A stretch of 64,000 nucleotides of DNA from Salinibacterium sp. (GTDB taxonomy: Bacteria; Actinomycetota; Actinomycetes; Actinomycetales; Microbacteriaceae), in NCBI GenBank assembly GCA_019638845.1, contig JAHBSZ010000001.1, positions 682,001 through 746,000 on the forward strand, written 5' to 3'. The position numbers and the translations under genes were made by a program. Numbering within the stretch: position 1 is the first letter of the stretch; every line of letters begins with the position of its first letter. The notes under the pieces were generated by a model. It was not told the DNA's origin and made no database searches. It saw nothing but the letters and a program-made list of their open reading frames with translations. Below, piece after piece: positions 16,472-25,879 of the stretch.

Positions 16472-16847
16472 CCAATTCGTCCGCGACCTTGCGCAACATC
16501 GCCGCGATCTTCTCGCCGTGAGCGCGGTCAGGGTAGCGGCCGCGCTTCAGGTTCGCCCCGATGCCATCCATGAGCTTGACGAGATCTTCGATGATGATCG
16601 CCATATCGTCGGCCGGCTTGCGATTGAGCTTGGCAAGCGACGGGGGCGCTTCGAGCACTCTGACGGAGAGCGCCTGCGCGCCCTTCTTTCCATCGGCGAT
16701 GCCAAACTCCAGCTTGGTACCCGGTTTAACACCGGTGGTGCCAGCGGGCAGGGCAGACGCATGAAGGAAGACTTCTTGGCCGTCATCAGAGGTGATGAAG
16801 CCGAAGCCTTTCTCGTCGTCGTAAAACTTAACCTTGCCGGTGGGCAT
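16464..16847 (-). CDS. Cold-shock domain protein with C-terminal extension
   Basis: The 127-residue protein opens with a cold-shock domain: MPTGKVKFYDDEKGFGFI, then DGQEVFLHASALP, carrying the RNP1 (KGFGFI) and RNP2 (VFLHAS) nucleic-acid-binding motifs. A helical extension of about 60 residues follows (DMAIIIEDLVKLMDGIG). This longer CspB-like form is common in actinobacteria, in contrast to the 67-residue cspA at 31755. It should bind single-stranded RNA or DNA. Co-directional and overlapping with the DUF3027 gene. Confidence 0.88.
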   Translation of the reverse strand: MPTGKVKFYDDEKGFGFITSDDGQEVFLHASALPAGTTGVKPGTKLEFGIADGKKGAQALSVRVLEAPPSLAKLNRKPADDMAIIIEDLVKLMDGIGANLKRGRYPDRAHGEKIAAMLRKVADELDA

Positions 16848-16915
16848 CGCGGTACTCCTTATTGCTTGATAGGTCCAAGACTAGAGGACTTGGCGCTACC
16901 CGTATCCTTGTCCTT

Positions 16916-17188
16916 GTGCCAAAAGACGCTCCCATCTCATCCCAGCGACCCGAACGCATCCTCGCCTTCATGGCCGCAGCGGCGGTCGGGCTCTCGATCA
17001 TCTGTTTTCTGGCGGTGATCATCGCCACCGGAACGGGTGTCGGGCAGGACGCGTTCAGTGCCCCGCCGTGGCCAACGATCATCGTTCTGCCGGTGATCGG
17101 GCTTCCTCTGGGCGCGATCTTCCTCATCGCACTTATCGTGATCAGCAGTATTCGTCGGGGTCGTGAAGCGAAGGATGACCGCAAGTAG
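16916..17188 (+). CDS. Two-TM hypothetical membrane protein
   Basis: Started at GTG 16916 (MPKDAPISSQRPERILAFM), 90 residues. Two hydrophobic segments (roughly 18-38 and 54-76) with a basic C-terminus (RRGREAKDDRK). Related proteins occupy the same place before the helicase-associated gene in Microbacteriaceae and are sometimes misnamed ABC transporter components. The following gene begins inside its last codons, which suggests coupling. Confidence 0.65.
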   Translation: MPKDAPISSQRPERILAFMAAAAVGLSIICFLAVIIATGTGVGQDAFSAPPWPTIIVLPVIGLPLGAIFLIALIVISSIRRGREAKDDRK

Positions 17189-19028
17189 CGATACCGCCCT
17201 TGCCTTCGCCGGGCATCTGCGGTCACTCTCCGACACCGAACTCGTAGCCCTCTTGGGAGCACGGGAACTGCGCGAAGCCGGCATCAAAGACTTTTTCGAT
17301 CTGGCTGACGCGCTTCTCGATCCCACGTCGATCCAGCAGGCACTCTCTCGTCTCGACCGTCCGACCCTCGCCGTCATCGCCACGCTCGGAGAACTGGGCA
17401 CTGCCTCGGTCACGGATGCCGCGGCTCACCTAAAGAGTGCCGGCGCCGATGAGGCGGCTCTCGCCGCCCTACCCGTGCACCTCGCGGCCGCCGCGAATCT
17501 CGCGCTCACGGTGAAACGCGACGGAATGTTCACCGTCCCGCTCGCCGTCGGCCAACAGCTGGTCGAATGGCCTGAGCTCGACCTGCCGTCGCGTCAGGAG
17601 CTCATTTCCGATCCACCACCCACCCCGCTCGCCGCGGTGAGCCAAGTCGACGCCCGATTCACCGATACCGTCGCCGCCGAACGGGCGTTCGGCACGACGA
17701 CCGCGATCGTCGAGCTCGTCAGTGAGCTGCAACACGAGTCGGCGCGCGAATTGGCGCGCGGTGGCATCGCCCTTCCGGACAGCAAGCGGCTTGCGGCATC
17801 CATGAACGTCGACATCGACGATGTCGGGGTGCTTCTCGAGATCGCGTCCCGCGCTGGACTCGCGGCCCTCGAATCAGGGCGCTGGATGCCGACCGCAGCC
17901 AGTGGAGAGTGGCTGCTCGATTCATCCGGTGACCGCTGGGCGGCTCTCGCGGGTGCCTGGCTGGATCGGCTTCCGAGCGATATCCGCTCGATCCTCGGGC
18001 GAAGTGCTCGCGCGTCGTGGGGCGAGAGACTCGACGACTACGCGAACTGGTTGTATCCGGCAGGCGGCGACTGGATGACCGAGCGCGTGCGGGTCTATAC
18101 GCGCGATGCCGAGATGCTCGGCATCACCGCCCACAACCAGCCGAGCACACCGGGCGTCGCCCTGCTGGCGGAAGGACCGGCCGCAGCCTCGACGGCGATG
18201 GCCACGCTGTTCCCACCGGAGGTCGACAAGGTCTACCTGCAACCCGACCTTTCGGTGGTGTCGCCCGGGCCGCTTGAGCCGGCACTCGATTCGCGGCTGC
18301 GAGCGATGGCTGATGTAGAGGCGCGGGCGATCGCGTCCACCTACCGAATCTCGACGGCGAGCCTCTACCGCGCCATGGCGACGGGCGAAACCGAGGCCAC
18401 GGTTCTGGACTTCCTTACCGAGATCTCGCTCACGGGCATCCCCCAGCCCCTCTCATATCTGATCACCGATGCCGCCGCACGCTACGGGCTCGTGCGCGTG
18501 GGGGTCGTCGACGGTGACCGCGCGTATGTGCGTTCCGAGGATGACACGCTCCTGCGCACGCTTCTCGTCGACCACGGTGTCGGCAGCTTGGGGCTCACTC
18601 GGGCCGGCGACCGGTTGCTGAGCCGATTCGACCGCGACCTCGTGTTCTGGACCCTCGCGGAGGCACGGTATCCCGTCGCCGCCGAGAACGGCGAACGTGA
18701 GGTCGTGGTACTGACCCGCAAGCACGCGACGCGCACCTCGACCCAAGCCACCGATTCAACGGCTGCTCTGATCGAACGACTTCGACTCGGCAGCTCAAGC
18801 GACTCTGACGTCACCGACAAGGCGTGGTTGTCACGGCAGATCGACGTCGCGATCAAGGGCAAGCTCGCCCTCACTGTGACGATCCGGATGCCCGACGGCA
18901 CGCACGTCGACTTCCAACTCGAACCGGCGAGTGTGGGTGGTGGGCGCATGCGCGCGCGCGACCGCAAGTCGGATATCGAGCGCACGCTGCCCCTCACGAG
19001 CATCGTGTCTGTCGGCCCCGCCCTCTAG
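17163..19028 (+). CDS. Helicase-associated protein (XPB/Ssl2 N-terminal-like domain)
   Basis: A 621-residue protein with no helicase motifs of its own. It begins RSLSDTELVALLGAREL and has a run of winged-helix-like segments, with a C-terminal part containing ALIERLRLGSSSDSD, VAIKGKLALTVTIRMPDG and DRKSDIERTLPLTSIVSVGPA. This is the protein that regularly precedes the XPB-type helicase in actinobacteria, and it is thought to be its partner. GTG 17163 and ATG 17175 are both possible starts. The helicase gene follows after 28 bases in the same direction. Confidence 0.8.
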   Translation: MKRRMTASSDTALAFAGHLRSLSDTELVALLGARELREAGIKDFFDLADALLDPTSIQQALSRLDRPTLAVIATLGELGTASVTDAAAHLKSAGADEAALAALPVHLAAAANLALTVKRDGMFTVPLAVGQQLVEWPELDLPSRQELISDPPPTPLAAVSQVDARFTDTVAAERAFGTTTAIVELVSELQHESARELARGGIALPDSKRLAASMNVDIDDVGVLLEIASRAGLAALESGRWMPTAASGEWLLDSSGDRWAALAGAWLDRLPSDIRSILGRSARASWGERLDDYANWLYPAGGDWMTERVRVYTRDAEMLGITAHNQPSTPGVALLAEGPAAASTAMATLFPPEVDKVYLQPDLSVVSPGPLEPALDSRLRAMADVEARAIASTYRISTASLYRAMATGETEATVLDFLTEISLTGIPQPLSYLITDAAARYGLVRVGVVDGDRAYVRSEDDTLLRTLLVDHGVGSLGLTRAGDRLLSRFDRDLVFWTLAEARYPVAAENGEREVVVLTRKHATRTSTQATDSTAALIERLRLGSSSDSDVTDKAWLSRQIDVAIKGKLALTVTIRMPDGTHVDFQLEPASVGGGRMRARDRKSDIERTLPLTSIVSVGPAL

Positions 19029-19056
19029 AGCAGGCCCGCAGGCTTAGGCTAGAAGG

Positions 19057-20700
19057 ATGCCCGACGGCCCCCTGATCGTTCAATCCGACCGCACAGTTCT
19101 TCTCGAAGTGGCGCACCCGAGCGCAGAGGACGCCCGTCACGACCTCGCGGTCTTCGCCGAACTGGAACGTGCACCGGAGCACATCCACACCTACCGCATC
19201 ACCCGTCTCGGCCTGTGGAACGCGCGCGCCGCTGGCCACACCGCTGAGGACATGCTCGCGACGCTCGAGACCTACTCGAAGTTCCCGGTGCCGCAGTCGG
19301 TCATCGTCGATATGACCGAGACGGTCGGCCGCTACGGACGCCTCGTCATCGAACGCGCGGATGACGGAGCCCTCACTCTCACGGCCACCGACGCCGCAGT
19401 GCTCAGCGAGATCACTCGGGCCCGCAAGGTGGCCGCGCTGCTCTTCGAGAAGCGGGGAGACCACACCTACGTCGTGCAGGCGTGGGCGCGCGGGCAACTC
19501 AAACAGGAGCTGCTGAAGCTCGGCTGGCCCGCCGAGGATCTCGCGGGCTACACGCCTGGCACTCCGCACGAGATCGACCTCACTTCGGAGGGCTGGAGCC
19601 TGCGGCCGTACCAGAATCAGGCCGTCGACAACTTCTACGCTCACGGGTCGGGAGTGGTCGTGCTGCCCTGTGGCGCGGGCAAGACACTGGTCGGGCTCGG
19701 AGCCATGGCTGCCGGCAAGACCACGACGCTCATCCTGGTCACCAACACCATTTCCGCACGCCAATGGAAGAACGAGATCCTCAAGCGCACCACCCTCACT
19801 GAGGAGGAGGTCGGCGAGTACTCCGGCCAAGTAAAGCAAGTGCGCCCGGTGACGATCGCGACCTACCAGATTCTGACCGCGCGTCGGAAGGGTGAGTACG
19901 CCCACCTCGCGCTGCTCGATGCTCTCGATTGGGGTCTCGTCATCTACGACGAGGTGCATTTGCTACCCGCGCCCGTGTTCAAGCTCACGGCAGAACTGCA
20001 GGCCCGCCGCAGGCTCGGCCTTACCGCGACGCTCGTGCGGGAGGACGGCCGCGAAGGCGACGTGTTCTCCCTTATCGGCCCCAAGCGCTTCGACGCTCCG
20101 TGGAAGGAAATCGAGGCGCAGGGATTCATCTCTCCAGCCTCGTGCTTCGAGGTGCGCATTGACCTGCCGGAGCTGGAGCGACTCGAGTACGCCGCCTCGG
20201 CCGATGACGAACGGTATCGGCTCGCAGCGACCGCCCCCGCCAAACTCGGGGTCGTGAAGGCTCTCGTCGAGAAACACGCGGGCGAGCGCATCCTCGTCAT
20301 CGGCCAGTACCTCGACCAGATCGACGAGCTCGCCGATGTTCTGCACGCCCCGAAACTGACGGGTGCGACAACCATTGATGAGCGCGAACGCCTGTATCAG
20401 GAGTTCCGCGAGGGGACCACGAAAGTACTCGTGGTCTCGAAGGTCGCAAACTTCTCCGTCGACCTCCCCGAGGCGACAGTGGCGATCCAAGTTTCGGGGA
20501 GCTTCGGCTCGCGTCAGGAAGAGGCCCAGCGTCTCGGGCGCCTGCTACGCCCCAAGGAGAGCGGACTTCCCGCCAACTTCTACACGCTCGTCGCCCGCGA
20601 CACTGTCGATCAGGACTTCGCGCAGAACCGACAGCGGTTCCTTGCCGAACAGGGCTACAGCTACACCATCCTCGATTCGCACTCGCTCGAAGCTGCCTAG
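19057..20700 (+). CDS. XPB-type DEAD/DEAH-box DNA helicase
   Basis: The 547-residue SF2 helicase resembles bacterial XPB. An N-terminal damage-recognition-like domain is followed by RPYQNQAVDNFYAHGSGVVV, Walker A LPCGAGKTLVGLG, the DEVH box (LVIYDEVHLLPAP), motif III LTATLVREDGREGD, and the C-terminal helicase motifs VVSKVANFSVDLPEATVAIQ and SRQEEAQRLGRLLRPKE. XPB helicases unwind DNA 3' to 5' using ATP, with a role in nucleotide excision repair. It probably works with the helicase-associated protein encoded just upstream. Full length, no damage. Confidence 0.92.
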   Translation: MPDGPLIVQSDRTVLLEVAHPSAEDARHDLAVFAELERAPEHIHTYRITRLGLWNARAAGHTAEDMLATLETYSKFPVPQSVIVDMTETVGRYGRLVIERADDGALTLTATDAAVLSEITRARKVAALLFEKRGDHTYVVQAWARGQLKQELLKLGWPAEDLAGYTPGTPHEIDLTSEGWSLRPYQNQAVDNFYAHGSGVVVLPCGAGKTLVGLGAMAAGKTTTLILVTNTISARQWKNEILKRTTLTEEEVGEYSGQVKQVRPVTIATYQILTARRKGEYAHLALLDALDWGLVIYDEVHLLPAPVFKLTAELQARRRLGLTATLVREDGREGDVFSLIGPKRFDAPWKEIEAQGFISPASCFEVRIDLPELERLEYAASADDERYRLAATAPAKLGVVKALVEKHAGERILVIGQYLDQIDELADVLHAPKLTGATTIDERERLYQEFREGTTKVLVVSKVANFSVDLPEATVAIQVSGSFGSRQEEAQRLGRLLRPKESGLPANFYTLVARDTVDQDFAQNRQRFLAEQGYSYTILDSHSLEAA

Positions 20701-21425
20701 GTCTTCGCGCGCCGGTACCGCAACAACAGGTTGTCGCCCGACCGCAGCACGTGGACCAGCTCCATACCCCTAGCTTCGGCCAACCTCCCCTGCGCGATGC
20801 GGCCAGAATCACCGGACTCGAGAACGGGCGCGATGGTCAGACTCAACTCATCGACGACGTCGGCGGCGAGCAACGAACCGAACAACGACGGGCCCCCCTC
20901 ACACAGCACGTTCGTGAGCCCCCGAGCGCGAAGCTGATCGAGAGCCGCGGACAGGTCGACCTGCGCTGTGCCCGTGGCGATGACGTCAGCAACCTCCGTG
21001 AAGCGATCCACGCCGGATGCCTCACCCGCCGTCACGAGGACCGGTCGCACCGGTGCCTCGGTGAAGATGCGCGAGTTCTCGTCGAGGGTGAGGCTACGGC
21101 TGACGATCGCGAAGACCGGATGCTCGGGCATCCGGTGCTCGACGCGCCAGCGCGCAGACGCGGCCGAGACGCGCATGGGGCCGTACCCCTCATCACGCAC
21201 GGTGCCCGCACCGACCATGACGACGTCACAGGCACGGCGGAGCAACTCGAAAAAGCGCTTGTCGCCAGGCCCGGAGAGGCCCCCCGAACGTCCATCGTGG
21301 GTCACCGCGCCGTCGATGCTTGAGACGAAGTTCACCCGCACGCCGACACCGAGATCGCTGACGAGCTCGTCGTCGGTGACGTTCTCGGCCGGGACTGGCC
21401 ACAGCCTGTCGATGCGAGCCGTCAT
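20697..21425 (-). CDS. RibD C-terminal-type pyrimidine/pterin reductase
   Basis: A 242-residue RibD_C/dihydrofolate-reductase-like protein. Typical family features are VNFVSSIDGAVTHDGRSGGLS, the NADPH-binding DVVMVGAGTVRDEGYGP, GLTNVLCEGGPSLFGSLLAADVVDEL and LTIAPVL. Such proteins reduce a riboflavin precursor, a pterin or a similar substrate. The gene is the last of a minus-strand run with folE and folP and overlaps folP by 4 bases (ATGA), so a role in pteridine or folate metabolism is more likely here than in riboflavin synthesis. It overlaps the convergent helicase gene by 4 bases. Confidence 0.8.
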   Translation of the reverse strand: MTARIDRLWPVPAENVTDDELVSDLGVGVRVNFVSSIDGAVTHDGRSGGLSGPGDKRFFELLRRACDVVMVGAGTVRDEGYGPMRVSAASARWRVEHRMPEHPVFAIVSRSLTLDENSRIFTEAPVRPVLVTAGEASGVDRFTEVADVIATGTAQVDLSAALDQLRARGLTNVLCEGGPSLFGSLLAADVVDELSLTIAPVLESGDSGRIAQGRLAEARGMELVHVLRSGDNLLLRYRRAKT

Positions 21426-22288
21426 ATGTTGTGTTTCAGGTAGGCGGGCTGTCGCAGCCCGAGAATCGCCTCTGTCATGCGCACCGCGGCCACCGACTCA
21501 GGGATGTCATGCATGCGCACGACGCGCGCACCCTTCATGATGCACACAACCGCTGCCGCGAGGGAACCCTCGAGGCGGTGACCCTGCTCGCGATCGAGGG
21601 TCTCCCCGATGAAGTCCTTGTTAGACACGGCGGCGAGGGTCGGATAGCCGAGCGCGACGATCTCATCGAGGCGACGCGTGAGTTCGAGGGTATGGAGGGT
21701 GTTCTTGTTGAGATCGTGCCCGGGGTCGACGATGAGCCGGTCGGGTGAGATTCCGCCGGCGATCGCGGTCTCGGCAAGCTCCCGCAGGCGATCGGCAACG
21801 TCCGCCACGACGTCGCCGTAGCGCGGGCTGCGCGGGCCGTCGCGGGGCGGCCCAAGACTATGGGTGAGCACGAGGCTCGCATCGCTCGCGGCAATCACCC
21901 CAACCATGTCGCTATCCCACAGGCCGCTCGTGTCGTTGATGACTGCCGCACCCGCGGCGATCGCTTGACGGGCGACTTCAGCGCTTGAGGTGTCGACGGA
22001 GATGACAATGTCGGATGCCGCGACCACACCCGCGATGACGGGCACGACGCGAGCGACTTCCTCTTCCATCGTCACCACCGGTCCGCGTCCGAATGGCACT
22101 CCGCCGATATCTACCCAGTCCGCGCCATCGTCTGCAGCTCGGAGTGCCGCGGCGATGGCGCGATCGAGAGCGAACGTCGCCCCTTTGTCGTAGAACGAAT
22201 CCGGTGTGCGATTGATCACCGCCATGACGGCGACCTGTCTGGCGAAGTCGAAGGTGCGGGTGCCGATGCGGCGTTCGGCGACGCTCAC
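21422..22288 (-). CDS. folP: Dihydropteroate synthase
   Basis: This enzyme condenses 6-hydroxymethyl-dihydropterin pyrophosphate with p-aminobenzoate to make dihydropteroate. The 288-residue TIM barrel has VMAVINRTPDSFYDKGAT (pterin-binding start), ADWVDIGGVPFGRGP, ISVDTSSAEVARQAIAAGA, VINDTSGL, and a C-terminal RMHDIPESVAAVRM. It overlaps the preceding FAD-oxidoreductase gene and the following reductase gene by 4 bases each, a tight operon. The DIGGVPFGRG stretch departs from the usual DIGGESTRPG, a trait of FolP2-type or divergent homologues, so true DHPS activity is not certain. Confidence 0.8.
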   Translation of the reverse strand: MSVAERRIGTRTFDFARQVAVMAVINRTPDSFYDKGATFALDRAIAAALRAADDGADWVDIGGVPFGRGPVVTMEEEVARVVPVIAGVVAASDIVISVDTSSAEVARQAIAAGAAVINDTSGLWDSDMVGVIAASDASLVLTHSLGPPRDGPRSPRYGDVVADVADRLRELAETAIAGGISPDRLIVDPGHDLNKNTLHTLELTRRLDEIVALGYPTLAAVSNKDFIGETLDREQGHRLEGSLAAAVVCIMKGARVVRMHDIPESVAAVRMTEAILGLRQPAYLKHNI

Positions 22289-23487
22289 GCCCCCGCGATG
22301 TCAATCCCGGGGTCGGCGAGCCGTGCCCGATCCACGACGCGCTCGGAGCGGATGAGTTCCTGAACCTTGTCGTTGACGTCCCACACGTTGACGTTCATCC
22401 CCGCGACGACCTTTCCAGCGGATAGCCAGAACACCACGAACTCGCCGGAGTCTTTATCCCCTCGATAGAGCAACTCCGCACCCTTCGCCAGTGGCCCATA
22501 CCCCGAGTATTCCATTCCGAGGTCGTACTGGTCAGTGTAGAAGTACGGGATCTCGTCGAGCACCGCGTCGCCGCCGAGCATCGAGCTTGCCGCGACTTTG
22601 CCGCCCGCAATGGCGTTCGCCCAATGCTCGCTGCGCAGCCTCTGGCCGAGCACGGGATGAAAGGCGTTCGCCACGTCTCCGGCCGCGAACACGTCGGGCG
22701 CACTCGTGGCGAGGTGTTCATCCACGAGGATGCCGTTGTCGACCTCAAGTCCAGCCGCCTCCGCGAGCGCCGTATTCGGCACCGCGCCAATGCCGACGAC
22801 GACGAGATCGGCGGCGAAGGTTCCCGCATCCGTGACAACACCATTACTCTGCGAGATCGACTGAACGCCACCGACTATGAATCGCACGCCGTTCGCCTCG
22901 TGTAGCTTCCGAAAGCGCTCGCCGAGTTCATCGCCGATCGCCATGGCCAGTGGAATCTCTTCGAGCATGACGATCGTGACGTCGTTGTCATACGAGCGGG
23001 CCACCGCGGCGAACTCGAGCCCGATCCAGCCGCCTCCGATCAGGACGACGCGCTTGCCGCCGTCCACGATTTCGCGCCTGAGCGTGTCGCTATCGTCAAC
23101 TGTGCGCAGGTGGTGCACCATCGGCAAGTCCGCTCCAGGCGCCGGGAGAATGCGGGGCGAGGCACCGGTAGCCAAGAGAATGCGGTCCGCTGGGATATCG
23201 CGACCGTTGCCCAGGGTCACCCGGTGATCGCCGAGCACTGCGACCTCGGCCCCCGTCTCCAGTGTCACGTTGTGTTCGCGATACCACGACTCGGGCTTGA
23301 CGAGGATGCTGTCGAGTTTCTCGGCGCCTTTCAAGTACTCCTTCGTCAATGGCGGTCGGAGATATGGCAAATGTGGTTCCGCGGCGAGCACGTGAAGCTT
23401 GCCACTGAATCCGTCAGTGCGAAGTTGCTCGGCCGCCGTCGCGGCGGCGAGGCCGCCGCCGACTATGGCGAAAGATTGTTCAGTCAT
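22285..23487 (-). CDS. FAD-dependent ferredoxin/rubredoxin-type NAD(P) reductase
   Basis: A 400-residue two-dinucleotide-fold flavoprotein: FAIVGGGLAAATAAEQL for FAD, VVLIGGGWIGLEFAAVARSY for NAD(P), and DVFAAGDVANAF closing the FAD site. A C-terminal reductase domain (YFYTDQYDLGMEYSGYG) places it with ferredoxin/rubredoxin reductases of oxygenase systems. It lies 9 bases after folE and overlaps folP by 4 bases. It might feed electrons to a partner elsewhere; no ferredoxin gene is adjacent. Confidence 0.85.
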   Translation of the reverse strand: MTEQSFAIVGGGLAAATAAEQLRTDGFSGKLHVLAAEPHLPYLRPPLTKEYLKGAEKLDSILVKPESWYREHNVTLETGAEVAVLGDHRVTLGNGRDIPADRILLATGASPRILPAPGADLPMVHHLRTVDDSDTLRREIVDGGKRVVLIGGGWIGLEFAAVARSYDNDVTIVMLEEIPLAMAIGDELGERFRKLHEANGVRFIVGGVQSISQSNGVVTDAGTFAADLVVVGIGAVPNTALAEAAGLEVDNGILVDEHLATSAPDVFAAGDVANAFHPVLGQRLRSEHWANAIAGGKVAASSMLGGDAVLDEIPYFYTDQYDLGMEYSGYGPLAKGAELLYRGDKDSGEFVVFWLSAGKVVAGMNVNVWDVNDKVQELIRSERVVDRARLADPGIDIAGA

Positions 23488-23496
23488 CTGTTTCTC

Positions 23497-24027
23497 CTAT
23501 CGGTGCAGGTCTGCGCGCGTCATGGTGCCCCGGAAGGCGCTCGTGACGGTGATGGTGCTTGGTGTGCCGATGCCGCGCAACGACATACAGAGTTGCTCTG
23601 CCTCAATGACGACCCCGACGCCGACAGCACCGAGCTCGCGCTCAAGCCAGTCCGCGACGTTGACAGTCAGGCGCTCCTGCACCTGCAGGTCGCGGCTGAA
23701 GTGTTCGACGATGCGCGGCAGGGTAGAGATACCGACGATGCGGTCGCGCGGGATATAGCCGACATGCGCCACACCACGAAACGGCATCAGATGATGTTCG
23801 CAGGTCGAGTGGAACGGGATGTCACGAACGACAACGGGACCGATGTAGCCCTCCGCATTGGGGAATGTCGTCGCGATGACCTCCGTTGGACCGAGCAGCT
23901 CGATGAGGCTCGTCACCACGCGACCGGGCGTGTGAACGAGCGATTCGGTGGTGAGGTCGCGCCCGAGCGCGCGCAGCAGATCGGCGACCGCGCGCTCTGC
24001 GGCCTCGCGATCCACTTCGCGGTTCAC
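23497..24027 (-). CDS. folE: GTP cyclohydrolase I
   Basis: FolE converts GTP to 7,8-dihydroneopterin triphosphate, the first step of folate synthesis. From GTG 24027, which overlaps the transaldolase stop by 4 bases, it is 176 residues. Diagnostic motifs are [20 protein letters not shown] (zinc and catalytic residues) and [20 protein letters not shown], with the third zinc ligand in [14 protein letters not shown] longer reading to 24339 would run into the transaldolase gene and is rejected. Length and motifs are normal. Confidence 0.92.
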   Translation of the reverse strand: MNREVDREAAERAVADLLRALGRDLTTESLVHTPGRVVTSLIELLGPTEVIATTFPNAEGYIGPVVVRDIPFHSTCEHHLMPFRGVAHVGYIPRDRIVGISTLPRIVEHFSRDLQVQERLTVNVADWLERELGAVGVGVVIEAEQLCMSLRGIGTPSTITVTSAFRGTMTRADLHR

Positions 24028-25136
24028 TGTGTCGCCTTGCGCAGTGCAGCGGCCACCGAGTCGCTCAACTCGGCCCAAGAGACCAAGAACTTCTCGATTC
24101 CCTCGCGCTCGAGCGTTGCGGCTACGTCGTCGTAGTCGATACCGAGCGCGGCCGCGCGCTGCAACACCGCACGCGACTCCCCCGCAGTTCCAGTGATGGT
24201 GTCCCCTGGCACGGCGGCGCGCGCGGCAACTGCCTCGAGAGTGTTGCGCGGCATGGTGTTGACGACATCGGCGGCCACGAGCGAGTCGACGTAAAACGTC
24301 GGTGGCAGTGTGGGATCCTTCACCCCCGTCGAGGCCCACAGTGGCCGCTGAACGTGGGCGCCGAGTGCGAGCAAGGCCTGAGCCCGAGCAGTGGCGAACT
24401 CGGCAAGGAAGGCGTCATAGGCCAGCCGTGCGTTGGCCACGCCAAACGTCGACCGCAGCGCTGCCGCCTCAGGTGTTCCGAGAGCGTCAAGCCGACCGTT
24501 AACCTCAACGTCCACCCGTGACACGAAGAATGAGGCGACCGAACGGATTCCGCTGAGATCGATGCCTGAAGCGTGCGCGCGCTCAAGGCCCGCGAGGTAG
24601 GCCGCTATCACGCCGCGGTAGCGGTCGAGCCCGAAGATCAGTGTCACGTTGATGCTCATACCGAGCGCGGTGGCCTCTTCGATTGCCGTGAGTCCGGCAT
24701 CCGTCGCAGGGATCTTCACCAACACGCCGGGCCGGTTGACACGCCCGGCCAACTCGATGGCCTGTGCAAGCGTGGCATCGGCGTCGTGGGCAACATCGGG
24801 ACTCACCTCGATCGACACCCTGCCGTCGCGCCCGTTCGTTGCTTCGTACACAGGCAGGAAGGCGTCGCACGCGAGCATCACATCGTGTGTGGTAATCGCG
24901 ATGATCGCAGCAGCCGCATTCACTCCGTCGGCGGCGAGCATCGCTCCCTGCGTCTCGTAGCCGTGTCCGTCCCGCAGGGCGGTGGCGAAGATTGTCGGGT
25001 TTGTGGTGATGCCCACGACATCCCGCGTGGCTATCAGATCGGCTAGATCGCTCGAAACTATGCGCTCTCGCGACAGATCGTCGAGCCAGATGCTGACGCC
25101 CGCCGCGGCGAGCGCATGAGTGGATGAGGGATTCAT
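24024..25136 (-). CDS. tal: Transaldolase
   Basis: Transaldolase transfers a dihydroxyacetone unit between sugar phosphates in the pentose phosphate pathway. The 370-residue length and motifs fit the actinobacterial type: [50 protein letters not shown] (here [12 protein letters not shown]), [18 protein letters not shown] with the Schiff-base lysine, [13 protein letters not shown], and [18 protein letters not shown]. It is the first gene of the minus-strand folE-folP run. An upstream AT-rich region separates it from a divergent cysteine-containing regulator. Confidence 0.93.
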   Translation of the reverse strand: MNPSSTHALAAAGVSIWLDDLSRERIVSSDLADLIATRDVVGITTNPTIFATALRDGHGYETQGAMLAADGVNAAAAIIAITTHDVMLACDAFLPVYEATNGRDGRVSIEVSPDVAHDADATLAQAIELAGRVNRPGVLVKIPATDAGLTAIEEATALGMSINVTLIFGLDRYRGVIAAYLAGLERAHASGIDLSGIRSVASFFVSRVDVEVNGRLDALGTPEAAALRSTFGVANARLAYDAFLAEFATARAQALLALGAHVQRPLWASTGVKDPTLPPTFYVDSLVAADVVNTMPRNTLEAVAARAAVPGDTITGTAGESRAVLQRAAALGIDYDDVAATLEREGIEKFLVSWAELSDSVAAALRKATQ

Positions 25137-25216
25137 CGATGCCTCCTACAGTTGCGACTCTAGGAGGCTCTGGATTCTATTGTCAACTATCTTGTTTTTA
25201 GAATTAGACTCTGTTC
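25137..25216. promoter_or_regulatory. Divergent promoter region of tal and the cysteine-containing regulator
   Basis: This AT-rich 80-bp gap holds an inverted repeat, ATTCTA (25174-25179) and TAGAAT (25199-25204), around TTGTCAACTATCTTG. Its position suits an operator for the divergently encoded regulator. Confidence 0.4.
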
Positions 25217-25879
25217 ATGGTCCCGCCCTCTCGCAATGACGACATCGCCGCTATCGCTGCCCTCAACGATCCGCTAGGGCGCCGACTGTACGACGTCGTC
25301 GCTAGCCACGGTGAACCGATCGGCACGGATGCCGCAGCCGTAGCCGCCGGGATACCCCGCAGCACCACGGCCTTCCACCTTGAGAAGCTCGTCTCGGCCG
25401 GGCTGGTGTCCACCGGGTTTCGTCGTCAAGGCCGCGGTGGACCGGGCTCCGGCCGCCCGGCCCGCATGTTCTCTCTCTCGACCCGCGAGACCTCGGTGGC
25501 CGTACCTGATCGACACTACGACCTGGCCGGGGACCTGCTGGCGTCAGCCATCGAGCGGTTAGGTCAGACCGGTGAAGTGGTGCGCGATTGTCTCGCCTCG
25601 GTCGCCGTCACGCGCGGTCGCGAACTCGCTGCCGAGCGTCCCCCACTCGACGTCCTGAGCGAACTCGGCTACGAACCCATCACTCGCGATACCGACGTCG
25701 TACTCGCCAACTGCCCGTTCCACCGCCTCGCCCAAGACCACACCGCGCTCATCTGTGACGCGAACGTCGCGCTGGTCACGGGAATCGTCGGGGACAGTCA
25801 CACCGCGCACTTCAACCCTCAACAGGGGCAGTGCTGCGTCACACTCTCGACATCTCAGCCGACTCTCGCCGATCAGTGA
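25217..25879 (+). CDS. HTH regulator with putative Fe-S cysteine cluster (SufR-like)
   Basis: A 220-residue ArsR/DeoR-like winged-helix protein: DPLGRRLYDVVASHGEPIG and IPRSTTAFHLEKLVSAGLV, then GRGGPGSGRPARMFSLS. The C-terminal part contains Cys166, Cys180 and a Cys206-Cys207 pair (NCPFHRLAQ, LICDANVAL, GQCCVTLS), a C-x13-C-x25-CC spacing like that of SufR-type Fe-S sensors. It would bind DNA in a redox- or iron-dependent way. It is divergent from tal, so it may control the tal-fol operon. No suf genes are nearby. Confidence 0.7.
   Translation: MVPPSRNDDIAAIAALNDPLGRRLYDVVASHGEPIGTDAAAVAAGIPRSTTAFHLEKLVSAGLVSTGFRRQGRGGPGSGRPARMFSLSTRETSVAVPDRHYDLAGDLLASAIERLGQTGEVVRDCLASVAVTRGRELAAERPPLDVLSELGYEPITRDTDVVLANCPFHRLAQDHTALICDANVALVTGIVGDSHTAHFNPQQGQCCVTLSTSQPTLADQ

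Noticed and set aside
18994-19959. 321-codon minus-strand frame inside the XPB helicase gene
   Set aside because: Low-complexity translation complementary to clear helicase motifs; an artefact of high GC.
24028-24339. N-terminal extension of folE
   Set aside because: It runs through the transaldolase coding sequence in another frame; GTG 24027 gives normal folE length and overlap.
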